Assembly: GCA_905221605.1 (NCBI GenBank)
Contig: CAJNDS010002116.1
Span: 326,741 to 384,240 of the forward strand
Reading direction: 5' to 3'
DNA length: 57,500 nt
Origin: Symbiodinium natans
Taxonomy: Eukaryota > Sar > Dinophyceae > Suessiales > Symbiodiniaceae
The position numbers and the translations under genes are program-made. This document shows, piece after piece, positions 35,734 to 46,545 of the stretch (position 1 is its first letter; each line of letters starts with the position of its first letter). Under the pieces are notes generated by a model that worked only from the letters and a program-made list of their open reading frames with translations, ran no database searches and was not told where the DNA came from.

Positions 35734-37591
35734 CACTGACCAAAAAAGCATCGTCTTTAAGAACATTAGGGAAGCATCGGATTTTCAATTAAGGCACGGA
35801 GGTAAAATTCACAAAATAACAGAAATGGAATGTAGAAACGAAACAACTTACGAAGGCGATATAGAAAACGATGATTTTTATATGCAATTACAGGCAACAG
35901 AAGAAGAAGGTATGGAATATTATTTGGTTAATGTTTCAGACAAGGCAACATTAAACAACGGTTTTATTTACATAAAAGAGCTGTTGCTTCAAGATCATAA
36001 TTTTAAAATGTGTCAGGATTACATCAAATTGAGGAAAAATTATATAAAGGCGGTTAGTGTAAAAACAGATGCATTTGTTATTAAATCCGAAGATGTGGAA
36101 AAAGCGAGGGAAGTATTGGAAATGAAAGCTGGTATAGGAGAATGGAGAACGAATAAAGAAGGAGAGGAAATAAAACTGCCGAGCGAAACATATCAAAGGA
36201 AAAAGAACGAACTGGATAAAATCCCCATCTACAAGATTACAGCAATAAAAATTAAGGACGAATATGATACAACAAATATCATAGAAAAAGTTATTAGCGC
36301 TAAACACGTTATGATCAGGGCAAAATATGCAGGATCCGGAAAAAGTTATATTTGTGAAAAAATGGCGCGAATGGGAATGAATGTTTTATTTGTATGTCCT
36401 ACAAATAAGCTAGTCCAAAAATACGGAAAGGAAGCGGTAACAGTTAATAAGTTCTTTTCCATAGCAGTCGGTGACGAGAAGTTAGAAAAGTTTGATTATT
36501 CCGGTTATGATGTTATAGTGTTTGACGAGATTTATTTTAATGGTTTAAGGGTATTGAATAGAATTAGGGAGTTTGTTGAAAACAACCAAGATAAAATAAT
36601 AGTGGCAACAGGAGATGGTAAGCAATTAAAACCAGTATCGGAATTAACAAATTTACAGGAGCACGAAGAATATGCTGATAATTGTGTTGATAAGATTTTT
36701 AAATATAATATTTATTTGAAAGTTTGTAAGAGGTTAAGAAAAGAGGAAGACAGGAAAAAATTAGAAAATATTTATATCGACATTTTTGAAAATAACATTA
36801 AGGTCAGAGAGCTAGCAGAAAAATATTTCAAATACACTTCCGACATGAACCTAAACGAAAATAATGTAGCTTATTTGAACGACACCTGCAAGGAAGTAGC
36901 AAACCAAATAAGAAAAAAGCAAAATAGAAAGGGCGAATATGAAGTAGGCGAGGTGATGATATGCAGAGAGTATTTAAAATCAACAGAATATAAATTTCAA
37001 GTAAATTTTAAATACAAGATTTTAAACATCATTGAAAATATGGTGGTGTTGGAAGACGAGCACGATAAGAAAATACAAAAATTGCCGTTAGATATGTTGA
37101 GGAAGCATTTTATATTTAATTATTGTTATACCTGCCACAGTGTCCAAGGTTCCAGCATAGAGGGAGGTATAACAATATTTGATTACAATCATTGTTTGGT
37201 AGATAAGAATTGGATATGGACAGCGATCACGAGGGCAACTGATTTAAATAATGTGAGCTTTTATAAATATGATGATGATGACGACGATTTTAATAAAAAC
37301 TGTATTTACAACTATTTGAAAAGAAAGGTGGAAGGATATAAGGAGCAAGACAGAAAAGCTAAAAGGAAAATTGACCATAAAAACTATATTACAGCAGATT
37401 GGTTATTAGATAGATTGAATGGAAGGTGCGAATTATGCAATGTAGATTTTTATGTAAAGTCAATAAACGGAAATATAAGAACGAACCTGACGGCGCAAAG
37501 AAAATTTAACGACCAAACTCACACGATAAGCAACTGCATAGCATATTGCAAAAAATGCAACTGCTGTATGAGCGACAAGGAAAAGTTTTAA
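35717..37591 (+). CDS. Replication protein, C-terminal part: SF1 helicase plus HNH-like zinc end
   Basis: The open frame of 624 codons begins without an ATG and continues the preceding frame after a one-base shift. The first ~120 residues may finish the polymerase-like domain (IKAVSVKTDAFVI near 115, an Asp where motif C is expected; tentative). Then an SF1 (Pif1/RecD-like) helicase: Walker A YAGSGKSYICEK (~204-215), Walker B YDVIVFDEIYF, motif III IIVATGDGKQLKPV, motif V TCHSVQGSSIEGG, motif VI WIWTAITRATDLNN. The C-terminus (from ~571) has CELC, then LTAQRKFNDQTH and NCIAYCKKCNC, an HNH-like zinc domain found at the end of related viral/transposon polymerases. Helicase confidence is high. 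Confidence 0.88.
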   Translation: MEKTGSTDQKSIVFKNIREASDFQLRHGGKIHKITEMECRNETTYEGDIENDDFYMQLQATEEEGMEYYLVNVSDKATLNNGFIYIKELLLQDHNFKMCQDYIKLRKNYIKAVSVKTDAFVIKSEDVEKAREVLEMKAGIGEWRTNKEGEEIKLPSETYQRKKNELDKIPIYKITAIKIKDEYDTTNIIEKVISAKHVMIRAKYAGSGKSYICEKMARMGMNVLFVCPTNKLVQKYGKEAVTVNKFFSIAVGDEKLEKFDYSGYDVIVFDEIYFNGLRVLNRIREFVENNQDKIIVATGDGKQLKPVSELTNLQEHEEYADNCVDKIFKYNIYLKVCKRLRKEEDRKKLENIYIDIFENNIKVRELAEKYFKYTSDMNLNENNVAYLNDTCKEVANQIRKKQNRKGEYEVGEVMICREYLKSTEYKFQVNFKYKILNIIENMVVLEDEHDKKIQKLPLDMLRKHFIFNYCYTCHSVQGSSIEGGITIFDYNHCLVDKNWIWTAITRATDLNNVSFYKYDDDDDDFNKNCIYNYLKRKVEGYKEQDRKAKRKIDHKNYITADWLLDRLNGRCELCNVDFYVKSINGNIRTNLTAQRKFNDQTHTISNCIAYCKKCNCCMSDKEKF

Positions 37592-37633
37592 AAAGATTTA
37601 GTTTTAAAAAGACTTTTATATTATATTGTATAT

Positions 37634-37951
37634 ATGCCGGTTAGTAAAACCAAGGTGGTTAAAGAGGAAACCATAGTAGAAAAACCGAAGGAGGAAGAAG
37701 CGCAAGAATTTAATGAAAAGGTTTATGATATGATTTCAGAGGTGCATCGTAAAATGGATTTGATGTTAGAAAAAATTGAGGCTATTAGTGAAAAACCTAA
37801 ATCCAGAACAAGCAATTTAAATACCGAAGCATCATATACAAACAAAAGAAACGCCTATATCAAGAAATTAAACGAAGGAGCAATTTTACAGCCTAAACCG
37901 GAAACAATGGAATATTACAAGGTTGTAAAGGAGGGCGATAAATATGTTTAG
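37634..37951 (+). CDS. Small charged protein next to the right TIR
   Basis: 105 aa, MPVSKTKVVKEETIVEKPKE followed by an amphipathic helix (EKVYDMISEVHRKMDLMLEK) and a short C-terminal segment with YTNKRNAYIKKLNEGAILQP. Starts directly after TATTGTATAT. Last gene of the element. Family not recognised. Confidence 0.65.
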   Translation: MPVSKTKVVKEETIVEKPKEEEAQEFNEKVYDMISEVHRKMDLMLEKIEAISEKPKSRTSNLNTEASYTNKRNAYIKKLNEGAILQPKPETMEYYKVVKEGDKYV

Positions 37952-37954
37952 ATT

Positions 37955-38290
37955 TTTTACAAAGATTTTTTACAAGGATTTTTTACAAAGATATTTTTTA
38001 AAAATGCAATTTTTCAACAAATATTTTTTGAAAGATTTTTATGATGAAAATTTTGGAAAATCATTTTTTATGAAAATTTTGGAAAATTTTATGATGAAAT
38101 TTTTAATATTTTTTATCATAAAATTATTGATTTTTTATTGGGATTTTTTGCGAGGAACGGTTGAGGGTCGGATGTCAAAAATGAGGAAAAATTTATTGAA
38201 ATGTTGAAAACGTATACCCCCCCCCTAGGGAAAAAACGAATGAGGGTTGAGCGGGTGTGTAAAAAAAGTGGGGCATGGCTATCCCTAACT
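37955..38290. repeat. Right terminal inverted repeat (TIR)
   Basis: Reverse complement of the left TIR. It ends ...GGGGCATGGCTATCCCTAACT at 38290. The C-run (38216-38225) is shorter than the left G-run. The inner part differs by small indels and a repeated TTTTTTACAAAGA unit near 37955-37990. Confidence 0.93.
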
Positions 38291-38295
38291 ATCCA
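38291..38295. other. Target-site duplication, right (ATCCA)
   Basis: Direct copy of 15757-15761, immediately after the right TIR. Host sequence resumes here. Confidence 0.85.
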
Positions 38296-39318
38296 AAGGT
38301 CCACCATGCTCAAGGCATCAGATTTGATTATGATTAGAGTAATTCTAGCAGTTCATGGAATTCGTCGTTTCAATTGCCCTGTTACCGTCTGTCGGCCCAA
38401 GGAGGGCAGGGTCGGGGGGGGGCCAGGGGCTAGAAGGCCGGGGTCATGGGGGTCTGGGGCCATAGGCAGGCCAGGCAGAGGGTCTTTGTCCTGGCACTTG
38501 CGCATGCCTGGCTAGCCGGCTACTGCAAGAGAAAGGGAGCAATCCCTGAACCCTAAACGAAAAGCATCCGAAGGTCCTAAAGCCTCTCCATTCAAATTCC
38601 TACGCCGGGGAGGACCTGATCCGAAGCGTATAACTATATACTCGGTGTCTGTTGAAACATCAACCCGTGACGCCGGGGAGCACCTCCATCTACGTGCTTC
38701 GTTTTCTTGCGAAAAGAGGTGTGTAGATTGAGACTTTTTTTCTGGTGTTTGCAGAGGCTCGACGTCGCTCGAAACATCAACCCGGAAATAGCCAAAAAGA
38801 GGCAAAGGTCTGCCCAACAGGCAGCATTTACCCCTTCGGCAGGTACCCAATTCCAGCGCTCTACCAGAAGGAAGGCACTCTGCCAAAAAACCGAGCAGCA
38901 TTTTGCCCTCAGGAGCGCTCTTCCTAAAGGGGCCCAGGACCCAGGAGGGCCCAAAAAGGCCCCCCCGCATAGAGCCCACCAGCTGCATTTAGAGGTTCAG
39001 GAGGGAGACCTTTCAGGCAGGTTTCAGAAGGCCTAGAGGGAACCACCCTAAACCCTAATCCCTAAACCCTAATGGGACAATTCAAGCAACTCTGAAATGG
39101 ACATCCTGACATCCTCAGCTCGCTCACCAGCAGTAACGGAAATCCCTTTAGGATGTGGCGAAGCGGGAGGGGGAAGAGGTGGAGGCAGGATTTCGGTGCC
39201 GCCTGGCGATATCGGATAACCGCGAGACGACGTGGAGCGTATCCCTCCCTGGACAGACAACCCTTGAGCAGAACCCGCGCCTGAACGACCTTGTCCTGAA
39301 GCAAACATCCACTTTCGC
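38296..39318. other. Host flank right of the virus; no supportable gene
   Basis: GC-rich unique sequence. A short sequence GAAACATCAACCCG recurs at about 38651 and 38770. A short CCCTAA patch lies at 39046-39070. Overlapping frames on both strands look like shadows of each other. Confidence 0.5.
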
Positions 39319-41226
39319 CTACATTTGGCACTTCCGCTTGACTGTAGAAGTGCGCTCGAGTCCACCACCACAGAGCTCCACTCCCACCTGCTTCACGCAC
39401 AAGGCCCTCTGAGGGATAGATTCACTCGCGCGAATCTGCGCATTCTGGGGCTCCAGAACGGGACCCCCTGCGACACGGTGACTCACAGAACCCTCATGCA
39501 ACACTTGCTTAAATGGGGATTTGGCGTTGGGCCTAAACACGTGCACGAGCGAGCTTGGAGCACTCTGCCCTCCCAGATGAGGTGCGCTAGCCTCAAGGAC
39601 CGGCACACTGCTCATCGGACGAGAAACCCCTTGAAGCACTGCGCCTACTTCCTCTCCCTGACGAGCTCTCTCATTCTCCGCTGGCAGAGCCTGCCCGTGT
39701 TTTGGAGTTCCATCAGCGGTTCTTCCTGGCCCAGCGAATGGAGCCCCTTCGGACCAATCCACATCCATACCCCCCTGAGCACCCAAAGTAGCTACACCCA
39801 CGTCAGCCCTGCCGGTACCGCCGATCGGAGTTGATCGTCTCAGATGCTCAGGCAAGCGAGACTGCGCAGAAGGTTGCCACCACTGTGTTCGGAACTGCTG
39901 CTGATTTAGTTCAGCCACCATCTCAGCCGACAGTCCTCCTCCATATCCTGAGGTTGCTGTTCCCAAGCCCACTGTACCACCACAAGGACCCATGACACCA
40001 CCACCAAAGCCAGCATCCAAAGGAAAACTTCCAGGCAGCGCAGCAACAGGTCGTGGCTCTGCTCTAGCCGAGTCTTGAGACATTGACCCCCTGGAGCTTT
40101 CCAGCCGCTCCAACCTATCTGCAAGCAGTCTTTGGGTTTGAAGCACAGGCGCTAACTGTTCGGCCAACAAGCCAGCATGCTAGACAGCGAATCCAAAGGA
40201 CCTGACCCATAGCCACTACACGACCAGTCCACGAAGAAGGAGCCGCTGGATGCCCCGGAAGTTGTGAATAATCCGGGATCAGCTCGACCTCGTCCACTTC
40301 CACACGCACACCACTGCTGCCCGATGGCTTCTGTACAGAGCCTTGAGCCGGCGTTGCCGACACAGGCTCACCCCCACCCAAATCAGGAGCTGGCGCAGGC
40401 GTTGGACTTGTTTCTCCCACTCTGGCCAGTAGTGGCCCCAAAGGAGAACCAACATCAGCAAGATCGCGTGAGCTAGCCGATTGTCTCGCTGTTTCCTCCG
40501 ACCCGCCTGAACGTCCTTCGTTCAGTAGCTCCCTTGTATCTGCATCCAGTCCTACAGCCCCAAACAAGCGATAGTCAGGCTCAAGCGCCTGGTTCGCCAC
40601 ACGAGCACCACTCAACTGCTCATCCGGAGATGGCAAGTCCACATCGCTTGGAACATCTGACGCATTTGGATTCTGCGTCACTTACAGAGCGTTGGGCTCA
40701 TGACCATGGGACAATTGGAGCACTACTGTTTGTTCAGGCTCAATGCAACACAGAAGCATTTCGCTGTACACTTCTTCATCTGCTGTACAATGTTTTACAA
40801 AAGTTTTCTTGTTGCTCGTGAGGCTGGACATACAATCCAACTAGCTCAGATGTTCGAGAACTGTAGCTGCCTACCCGTGGCAAGAGGCACTAGGTTCTCG
40901 ACAGCCGAAATGGCCATATCCACCACCAAGCAATTCACGACGATGTCTGGGATCGGCGTGGTTCCACCCGCCGCGAGCTGAGCGGCTTGGAGCTCCAAGT
41001 GATGTGAAGGACCTATGGGTGCATCCATGGGTGCAGTGCTTCCAGTTGCTAGCTCCTCCTCGGTGAGAACCCCAGCGGGTAGGACAAGAAGGAAACCATG
41101 ATCCCTCTTCATAGCCACCACGGCAAGGCACTCTACGATTCCCTGACCGTCTGGGGGGACATGCTCGTAAATGTACACCAGTGACTCTTCGTCGAAAGGC
41201 TTCAGATCTTCGAAAGACACACTCAT
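39319..41226 (-). pseudogene. Copia-like Gag region of a dinoflagellate retroelement, decayed
   Basis: Minus-strand frames in order: 41226-40846 (126 aa, MSVSFEDLKPFDEESLVYIY, later FLLVLPAGVLTEEELATG), 40681-40115 (188 aa, Ser/Pro/Asp-rich, ending in a short hydrophobic segment), 40170-39319 (283 aa, with a helix LAEQLAPVLQTQRLLADRLE, Gly-rich middle and QSRLPEHLRRSTPIGGTGRA). They shift between frames and together resemble the N-terminal, pre-protease part of copia polyproteins that I associate with dinoflagellate genomes. No protease, integrase or RT follows. No LTR pair seen. Family call is from pattern memory. Confidence 0.45.
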
Positions 41227-41384
41227 TGCTCAGACCCTGGAAGCCCGAAGAATTGGTTGGTCCACATGCGTGTCTACGGGGCCTACACGCTGTGCAACCT
41301 GAGCCTGAGCCTCCGAGAGCTGCTGGATCTCCGCCCAACACTCTGCCGGCTGATGAGGTGCGTACCTTGCGGGAGCCGCTCCCT

Positions 41385-41574
41385 AAACCCTAAACCCTAA
41401 ACCAGGAAGCCCCAAAAGGCCCAAAGGCCAAAGGAGGCCCCATAAGGCCCCAAAAAAAGCCCAGGGCTCCACAGACACCAAAAGGCCCCAGGAGACGCCG
41501 AGGCCCCAAAAGGCCCCGTTAGGGTTTAGGGTTTAGGGTTTAGGGTTAAGGGTTTAGGGTTCAGGGTTTAGGGT

Positions 41575-41655
<81 letters not shown>

Positions 41656-42165
41656 GGTTTAGGGTTTAGGGTTTAGGGTTTAAGGTTTAGGGTTTAGGGT
41701 TTAGGAGGCCCTCACAAGGCCCCGAGAGGCCCCAAAAATGCCACCAGAAACAAAAACAAGTGGTTGAAAAAACTCGGGCAAAACTTTCGGCCAAAACGTT
41801 TCGGTCAAAACTTTCGGTCAAAACGTTTCGGTCAAAACTTATTGTGACCCCCAAACCCTATGCAATTTCGAAAGACCCCTAAACCCTAAACCCTAAACCC
41901 TAAACCCTAAACCCTAAACCCTAAACCCTAAACCCTAAACCCTAAACCCTAAACCCTAAACCCTAAACCCTAAACCCTAAACCCTAACCCTAAACCCTGA
42001 CCGCCCGCACCACTTGCGCCCCGCGGCCGTAAATGCGGCCCTCCCACTCGCCAAGCCAAGCCGCCAGCCTCGCATGAAGGATGTAGGGTTTAGGGTTTAG
42101 GGTTTAGGGTTTAGGGTTTAGGGTTTAGGGTTTGGGGTTTAGGGTTTAGGGTGTAGCACGGGTCA
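41385..42165. repeat. Telomeric arrays incl. TTGAGGG variant block
   Basis: 41520-41570 TTTAGGG; 41571-41657 about 12 copies of the variant TTGAGGG; 41658-41705 TTTAGGG again. A repeated motif AAAACTTTCGG/AAAACGTTTCGG lies at 41770-41840. 41877-41998 is about 17 units of CCCTAAA; 42086-42155 is TTTAGGG. Spacers have no gene. Confidence 0.9.
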
Positions 42166-42439
42166 GCTGTACGCAGTTGTGTGTAGACATGCCCACCCCA
42201 AGGCCACCCAAACACTACTTGCAGCGAAACAAACCAGAGCCAGCCGAATTAAAGCCAGCCCACATTCAAACACTTCTGCACTCAATGCTGTACTTCGGAC
42301 CAGTATCCAATATGTGTCTTGATGTTACGAAATTTGCTATAAAGATGCCTTGCTGCATGGTAGCATTTAAGAAGCTGCCTTGGAAATAGAACCTCCTGTT
42401 GCTAGAAAGGAGCCTTATGGAAGTCATGCCTGAAGCTTG

Positions 42440-43060
42440 CAGGAGAAAATTCAGGTTTTGCGCAGGGGGACGTCTTCGGCCGGAGGGCCTTCTCATTGTT
42501 TCTACTCTCTATGCTGGAGTGTCAAGGCTGCATGGCGAAAGACTTGCTGCTAGGAAGATGCCTTGTGAAAGGTATGTCTAAAAGCTTGCGAGAGAAAATT
42601 CAGGTTTTGCGCTGGGGGACGTCTTCGGCCGGAGGGCCTTCTCATTGTTTCTATTCTCTATGCCGGTGTGTGTCTAGAAGTTTGCGAGAGAAAAATTCAG
42701 GTTTTGCGCTGGGGGACGTCTTCGGCCGGAAGGCTACGCCGGAATGTCAAGGCTGCTTGGCGAAAGACCTGTTGCTAGAAGGGTGCCTTGTGAAAGTCAC
42801 GTCAAGAAACTTGTAGCAAAAAAACAGGTTTTGCGCTGGGGGACGTCTTCGGCCGGATGGCCTTCTCATTGTTTCTACTCTCTATGCCGGCGTGTCTCTA
42901 GAAATTTGCGATAGAAAAATTCAGGTTTTGCGCTGGGGGACGTCTTCGGCCGGAGAGCCTTCTCATTGTTTGTATTCTTTAGAAATTTGCAAGAGAAAAT
43001 CAGGTTTTGCGCAGGGGGACGTCTTCGGCCGGAGGGCCTTCTCATCGTTTCTATGCAAAA
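42440..43060. repeat. Irregular tandem repeat, six copies
   Basis: A core starting AGGTTTTGCGC followed by GGGGGACGTCTTCGGCCGGA occurs at about 42453, 42602, 42699, 42826, 42923 and 43002, with a shared downstream part (GGCCTTCTCATTGTTTCTA, TGCCGG) and an upstream part (TTGCGAGAGAAAATTC). Unit length varies: 149, 97, 127, 97 and 79 bases. Some units contain an extra insert (AAGGCTGC...GGCGAAAGAC). Frames across it encode only repeat peptides. Confidence 0.85.
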
Positions 43061-43905
43061 GTTGTGTTTCTGATGGTCTAGCCCCTGTCACCCCTCGGAC
43101 CCTTTAACCCAAAACCCCAAAACCCTCAAACCCTCAAAACACTAAAACCCTAAACCCCAAAAACCTCGAAAACCCTGGGAGACCAGGGCATCTCAGCGCC
43201 CTAATCACCCTAAACCCTCAAACCCAGGGCACCTCAGCGCGTGCTGCGGCAGCAGCCAGAGGACCAAGGAGCCAGAGTCGAACCTGGGCTTTGCCCGTCG
43301 GCCGTTTTCTGAGGGAGCCCAGGGTTTGGTGGTGTAGGGTTTGGGGTTTAGGGTTTAGGGTTTAGGGTTTGGGGTTTAGGGTTTAGGGTTTAGGGGTCTG
43401 GAGGGTTGGGGTTCAGGGCTTATAGAGGGCTCTAGGGTTGGGTTCGCCATAACACTGTTCGAGGTAGTGCGTCCAGACAAGGCTATAAGAAATCATCGCA
43501 TACAGCAAACACCCGTCAAAACTAACCGTTTAGGGTTTAGGATTTAAGGTTTAGGGTTTAGGGTTGGTCTGGGGTTTGTTGAGGGTTTAGTTAGAGTTTA
43601 GGGCAACCTCTCAGGTGGGGGGGGGGGTCCCTTCTTTGGAACAGGCCTACGCAAGCGTTGCCAAACAGAGCCCTGGACCCCAACTCCAGACCCCAAACCC
43701 CAAACCTTGAACCCTAAACCCTAAACCCTAAACCCTTAAGCAAAATCCAGGCCAACTTCGACTCCCCAAATGCAACCCTCCCCTTTGCTGCCGGGAGAGC
43801 TGGGCGATCAACTCCCCCTCCATGGCTTGCTCCTTGACCTTTGCTTTGTCGGAGGCCAAAACAACTTCTCTCAAAGGGACCTTAAACCTTACGACCCTTT
43901 ATGTA
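43061..43905. repeat. Short telomeric arrays and spacers
   Basis: Degenerate CCCTAAA units at 43105-43170 and 43695-43740, TTTAGGG units at 43335-43395 and 43530-43610, and a G-run at about 43617-43628. No gene recognised. Confidence 0.8.
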
Positions 43906-43911
43906 GCCTCA

Positions 43912-44004
43912 CCTCTCTCTCTCTCTCTCTCGATCTCTCTCTCTATCTATATATATATATATATATACAGAGAGAGAGAGAGAGAGAGACAGTGTGTGTG
44001 TGTA
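43912..44004. repeat. Compound (TC)n-(TA)n-(GA)n-(GT)n microsatellite
   Basis: A TC/CT run, a TA run (about 43949-43968), then a GA run and a short GT run. The TC and GA blocks are complementary around the TA centre, so the whole forms a long potential hairpin. Confidence 0.9.
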
Positions 44005-46545
44005 TACATATCGAATTGTTTTGGTTTTTAGGGTAGAGCTTAGGGTTTAGGGGGCCATGAAATCGCGGCCTGGGGTCCTGCAGCCCTCACCCTAAATGCA
44101 CGGAAGCATCCCCCCCCCCCCTTCCCCCCCTCCCCAAGCCATTTGCGCGCCGCAGTGCTGCCGTGGCGAGGCACCAGGTCCTGCCCTGGCGCACCTGCTT
44201 GGGTTTAGGGTCGCGGGGTTTAAGGTTTAGGGTTGAGGGTTGAGGTTCAGGGATTAGGGTTTACGGTTTCAGGGCTTTGCGTTCAGATCGCGCTTCGCTG
44301 GATCTTGGGTAGTTACACGGCTAGCAGCTAGCACAAGCTCTCCCCACCCCCACGGTCATGCCCACGAAGCTGCAAAAGCTATCACCCCACATCCCGCCAC
44401 AGCAAAGGACAAAAGAAAGCCAGAAGGCCACAGGGTTTCGGATTTCGGCTTTAGGGTTCAGGGTTGAGGGCAGCCCCATCCAACGCCACAAAACACGAAA
44501 GCGAGGGTTTAGGGCTCAGAGAGCTTCTTTCTATTTATTCAAGTCGGAAGGGAAGAGGGAAATTAGGTGGGGGGTTTGCACAAGACGGGACCCTAAAAGC
44601 GCCCCCAAATGTGGTGGGATGTACCCTAAACCCTAAACCCTAAACCCTAAACCCTAAACCCTAAACCCTAAACCCTAAACCCTAAACCCTATTTTCGGGA
44701 ACCTCAGGTGCCCTGCAAGAAAGGCCGCACGGCCTGGCCCCGACCGAGCCGACGCCATCTCCTTCAGTGTTTCAAGCTTCCGGGTGTTGGCCCTTGCTGG
44801 GAATTGGGTTTAATTAGGGTTTAGGGTTTAGGGTTTAGGGTTTAGGGTTTAGGGTTTAGGGTTTAGGGTTTAGGGTTTAGGGTTTCGGGTTTAGGGGTTA
44901 GAGTTTGGGGTTTAGGGTTTAGGGTTCTGGATCCTAACCGCGAACCTGCAACCTGCCTCTTTAGGGGGTCCTGGCAATTGAAGACCCGGCACTCGGAAAC
45001 CCACACGCAACCACCCCGAACCCCAAACCCTAAACCCTAAACCCGAAACCCTAAACCCTAAACCCTAAACCCTAAACCCGAAACCCCACATCTCCCGGCG
45101 AGGTAGGTAGCTGCCGGCGCTGCCAGAAGCAGAGGACACGCCCCGCGCTGCCTGCTGTAGGGTTTTGGGTTTAGGGTTTAGGGTTCAGGGTTCAGGGTTC
45201 AGGGCTAAGGCTTAGGCATTGGGGCGGCCAGACAAGTTCACTTGCTTTGACTTCCTGTCTAGACTCCAAATCCTAGACCACGGACCTAGCGAGGGTTGCT
45301 GCTCTTGCGCATTGTACTGGTTGAAGGAACCCGAAACCCCAAACCCTAAACCCCAAACCCACAACCCGACATCCTAAACCCCAAACCCACAATCCGAAAC
45401 CCTAAACGCCCTAAACCCTAAACCCTAAACCCTAAACCCTAAACACTAAACCCTAAACCCTAAACCCTAAACCCTAAACCCTAAACCCTAAACCCTAAAC
45501 CCTAAACCCTAAACCCTAAACCCTAACCCTAAACTGCACAAACCGCACGCCAAGCCGCTCGGCGTGCAACGTGGCGCGACCCCCAGCTCGGCGGCCTGCG
45601 GCTGCCGCGGGCACGGCCGGGGGGCCAACCTGGCTGCTTACGTTTGAGGGTTTAGGGTTTAGGGTTTAGGGTTTAGGATTTAGGGTTTAGGGTTCAGGGT
45701 TTGCGGGTTTAGGGTTTAGGGTTCAGGGCTTAGGGTTTGGTTCAGGGGTTTGGGGTTTGGGGGTTTAGGGTTTTAGGGTTCAGGGTTTGAGGCCCGGGGT
45801 TTGGGGGCATAGGGCATTTTCATCAGGCTTGAACTTTAACTGCCATGTGGGCTTTCCTATTCTGAGCCTGTATGGGGTTTAGTGGGTCGAGGCTTAGGAT
45901 GTGAGGAGTAGGATTTAGGGATTAGTTTTAGGGTTGCGGCTTCAGGGTTTAGGGGTGAATTCCAGGCTTGTGAAGGTTGCAGGGTATGGGGTCAGGTAGA
46001 GGGATGTCAGGCTTTAGGACTTAGGCTTTAGGGCTAAGCTGGATAAACCCTAGTTTGGATGGGGATTGGGCACTGGGGTTCTTTTCAGTTGAGTTCTCTG
46101 CGCGCGCTCGAGGTCTGGGGTTCAGGGTCTAGGGTTTAGGGTTTAGGGTTTAGGGTTCAGGGTTTAGGGTTTAGGGTTTAGGGTTTGGGGTTTGGGGTTT
46201 GGGGTTTGGGGTTTGGGGTTTAGGGTCCAGTGTAGCTCCTTGAAGTTTTACGAAAACCGTGTCTGGGACATAGCGGGAACCATGGCCCAAACCCCCTGAG
46301 AATCAGAAAACGGTCCGCGCACTCAGCACTACTGGCAACCCTCAACCCCAAACCCCAAACCCCAAACCCGAAACCCTAAACCCCAAACCCTAAACCCTAA
46401 ACCCACCCTAGACCCTAAACCCTAACAAGCCTTGGCAGGGCGAAGGGAGACAGCCGCCATGGCGCGCAACTTTAGGGTTTTGAGGGGGTCGGGGGAGGTG
46501 GGGGCTCAAGGGGTGAGGGGCTTCCGCTATGTTTCTAGGGTTACT
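44005..46545. repeat. Dense interstitial telomeric mosaic
   Basis: Arrays: 44622-44692 CCCTAAA; 44814-44930 TTTAGGG; 45015-45085 CCCTAAA with CCCGAAA; 45160-45205 TTTAGGG/TTCAGGG; 45335-45405 degenerate; 45410-45535 CCCTAAA (about 17 units); 45645-45795 TTTAGGG, degenerate; 46110-46230 TTTAGGG to TTTGGGG; 46340-46425 CCCTAAA/CCCCAAA. A C-run lies at 44110-44130. Spacers are unique and gene-free as far as I can see. Confidence 0.9.

Larger units (their letters stand above)
15762..38290. mobile_element. Integrated Polinton-like virus, complete, ~22.5 kb
   Basis: The element is bounded by terminal inverted repeats beginning AGTTAGGGATAGCC and a 5-bp direct flank repeat. The interior is AT-rich and gene-dense, unlike the flanks. 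It carries the PLV core: double jelly-roll MCP, minor capsid protein, FtsK/HerA-type packaging ATPase, rve integrase, and a large polymerase-like/helicase protein, plus a fibre with an S74 chaperone domain, a lipase-like protein and small Zn-binding proteins. Three long genes each carry one single-base frame change (fibre, integrase, replication protein), while MCP, minor capsid protein and ATPase are intact. This fits a recent provirus that is either starting to decay or carries homopolymer sequencing errors. No Ulp1 protease was recognised. Placement within PLV/adintovirus/virophage groups is not resolved. Confidence 0.93.

Noticed and set aside
42440-43060. CRISPR-like array (repeated core with variable gaps)
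   Set aside because: Repeat-to-repeat gaps vary greatly, gaps are themselves repetitive, and the setting is a eukaryotic nuclear genome.
43912-44004. Terminator or cruciform-type regulatory element
   Set aside because: The complementary TC and GA runs are explained by a compound microsatellite, and there is no adjacent gene.
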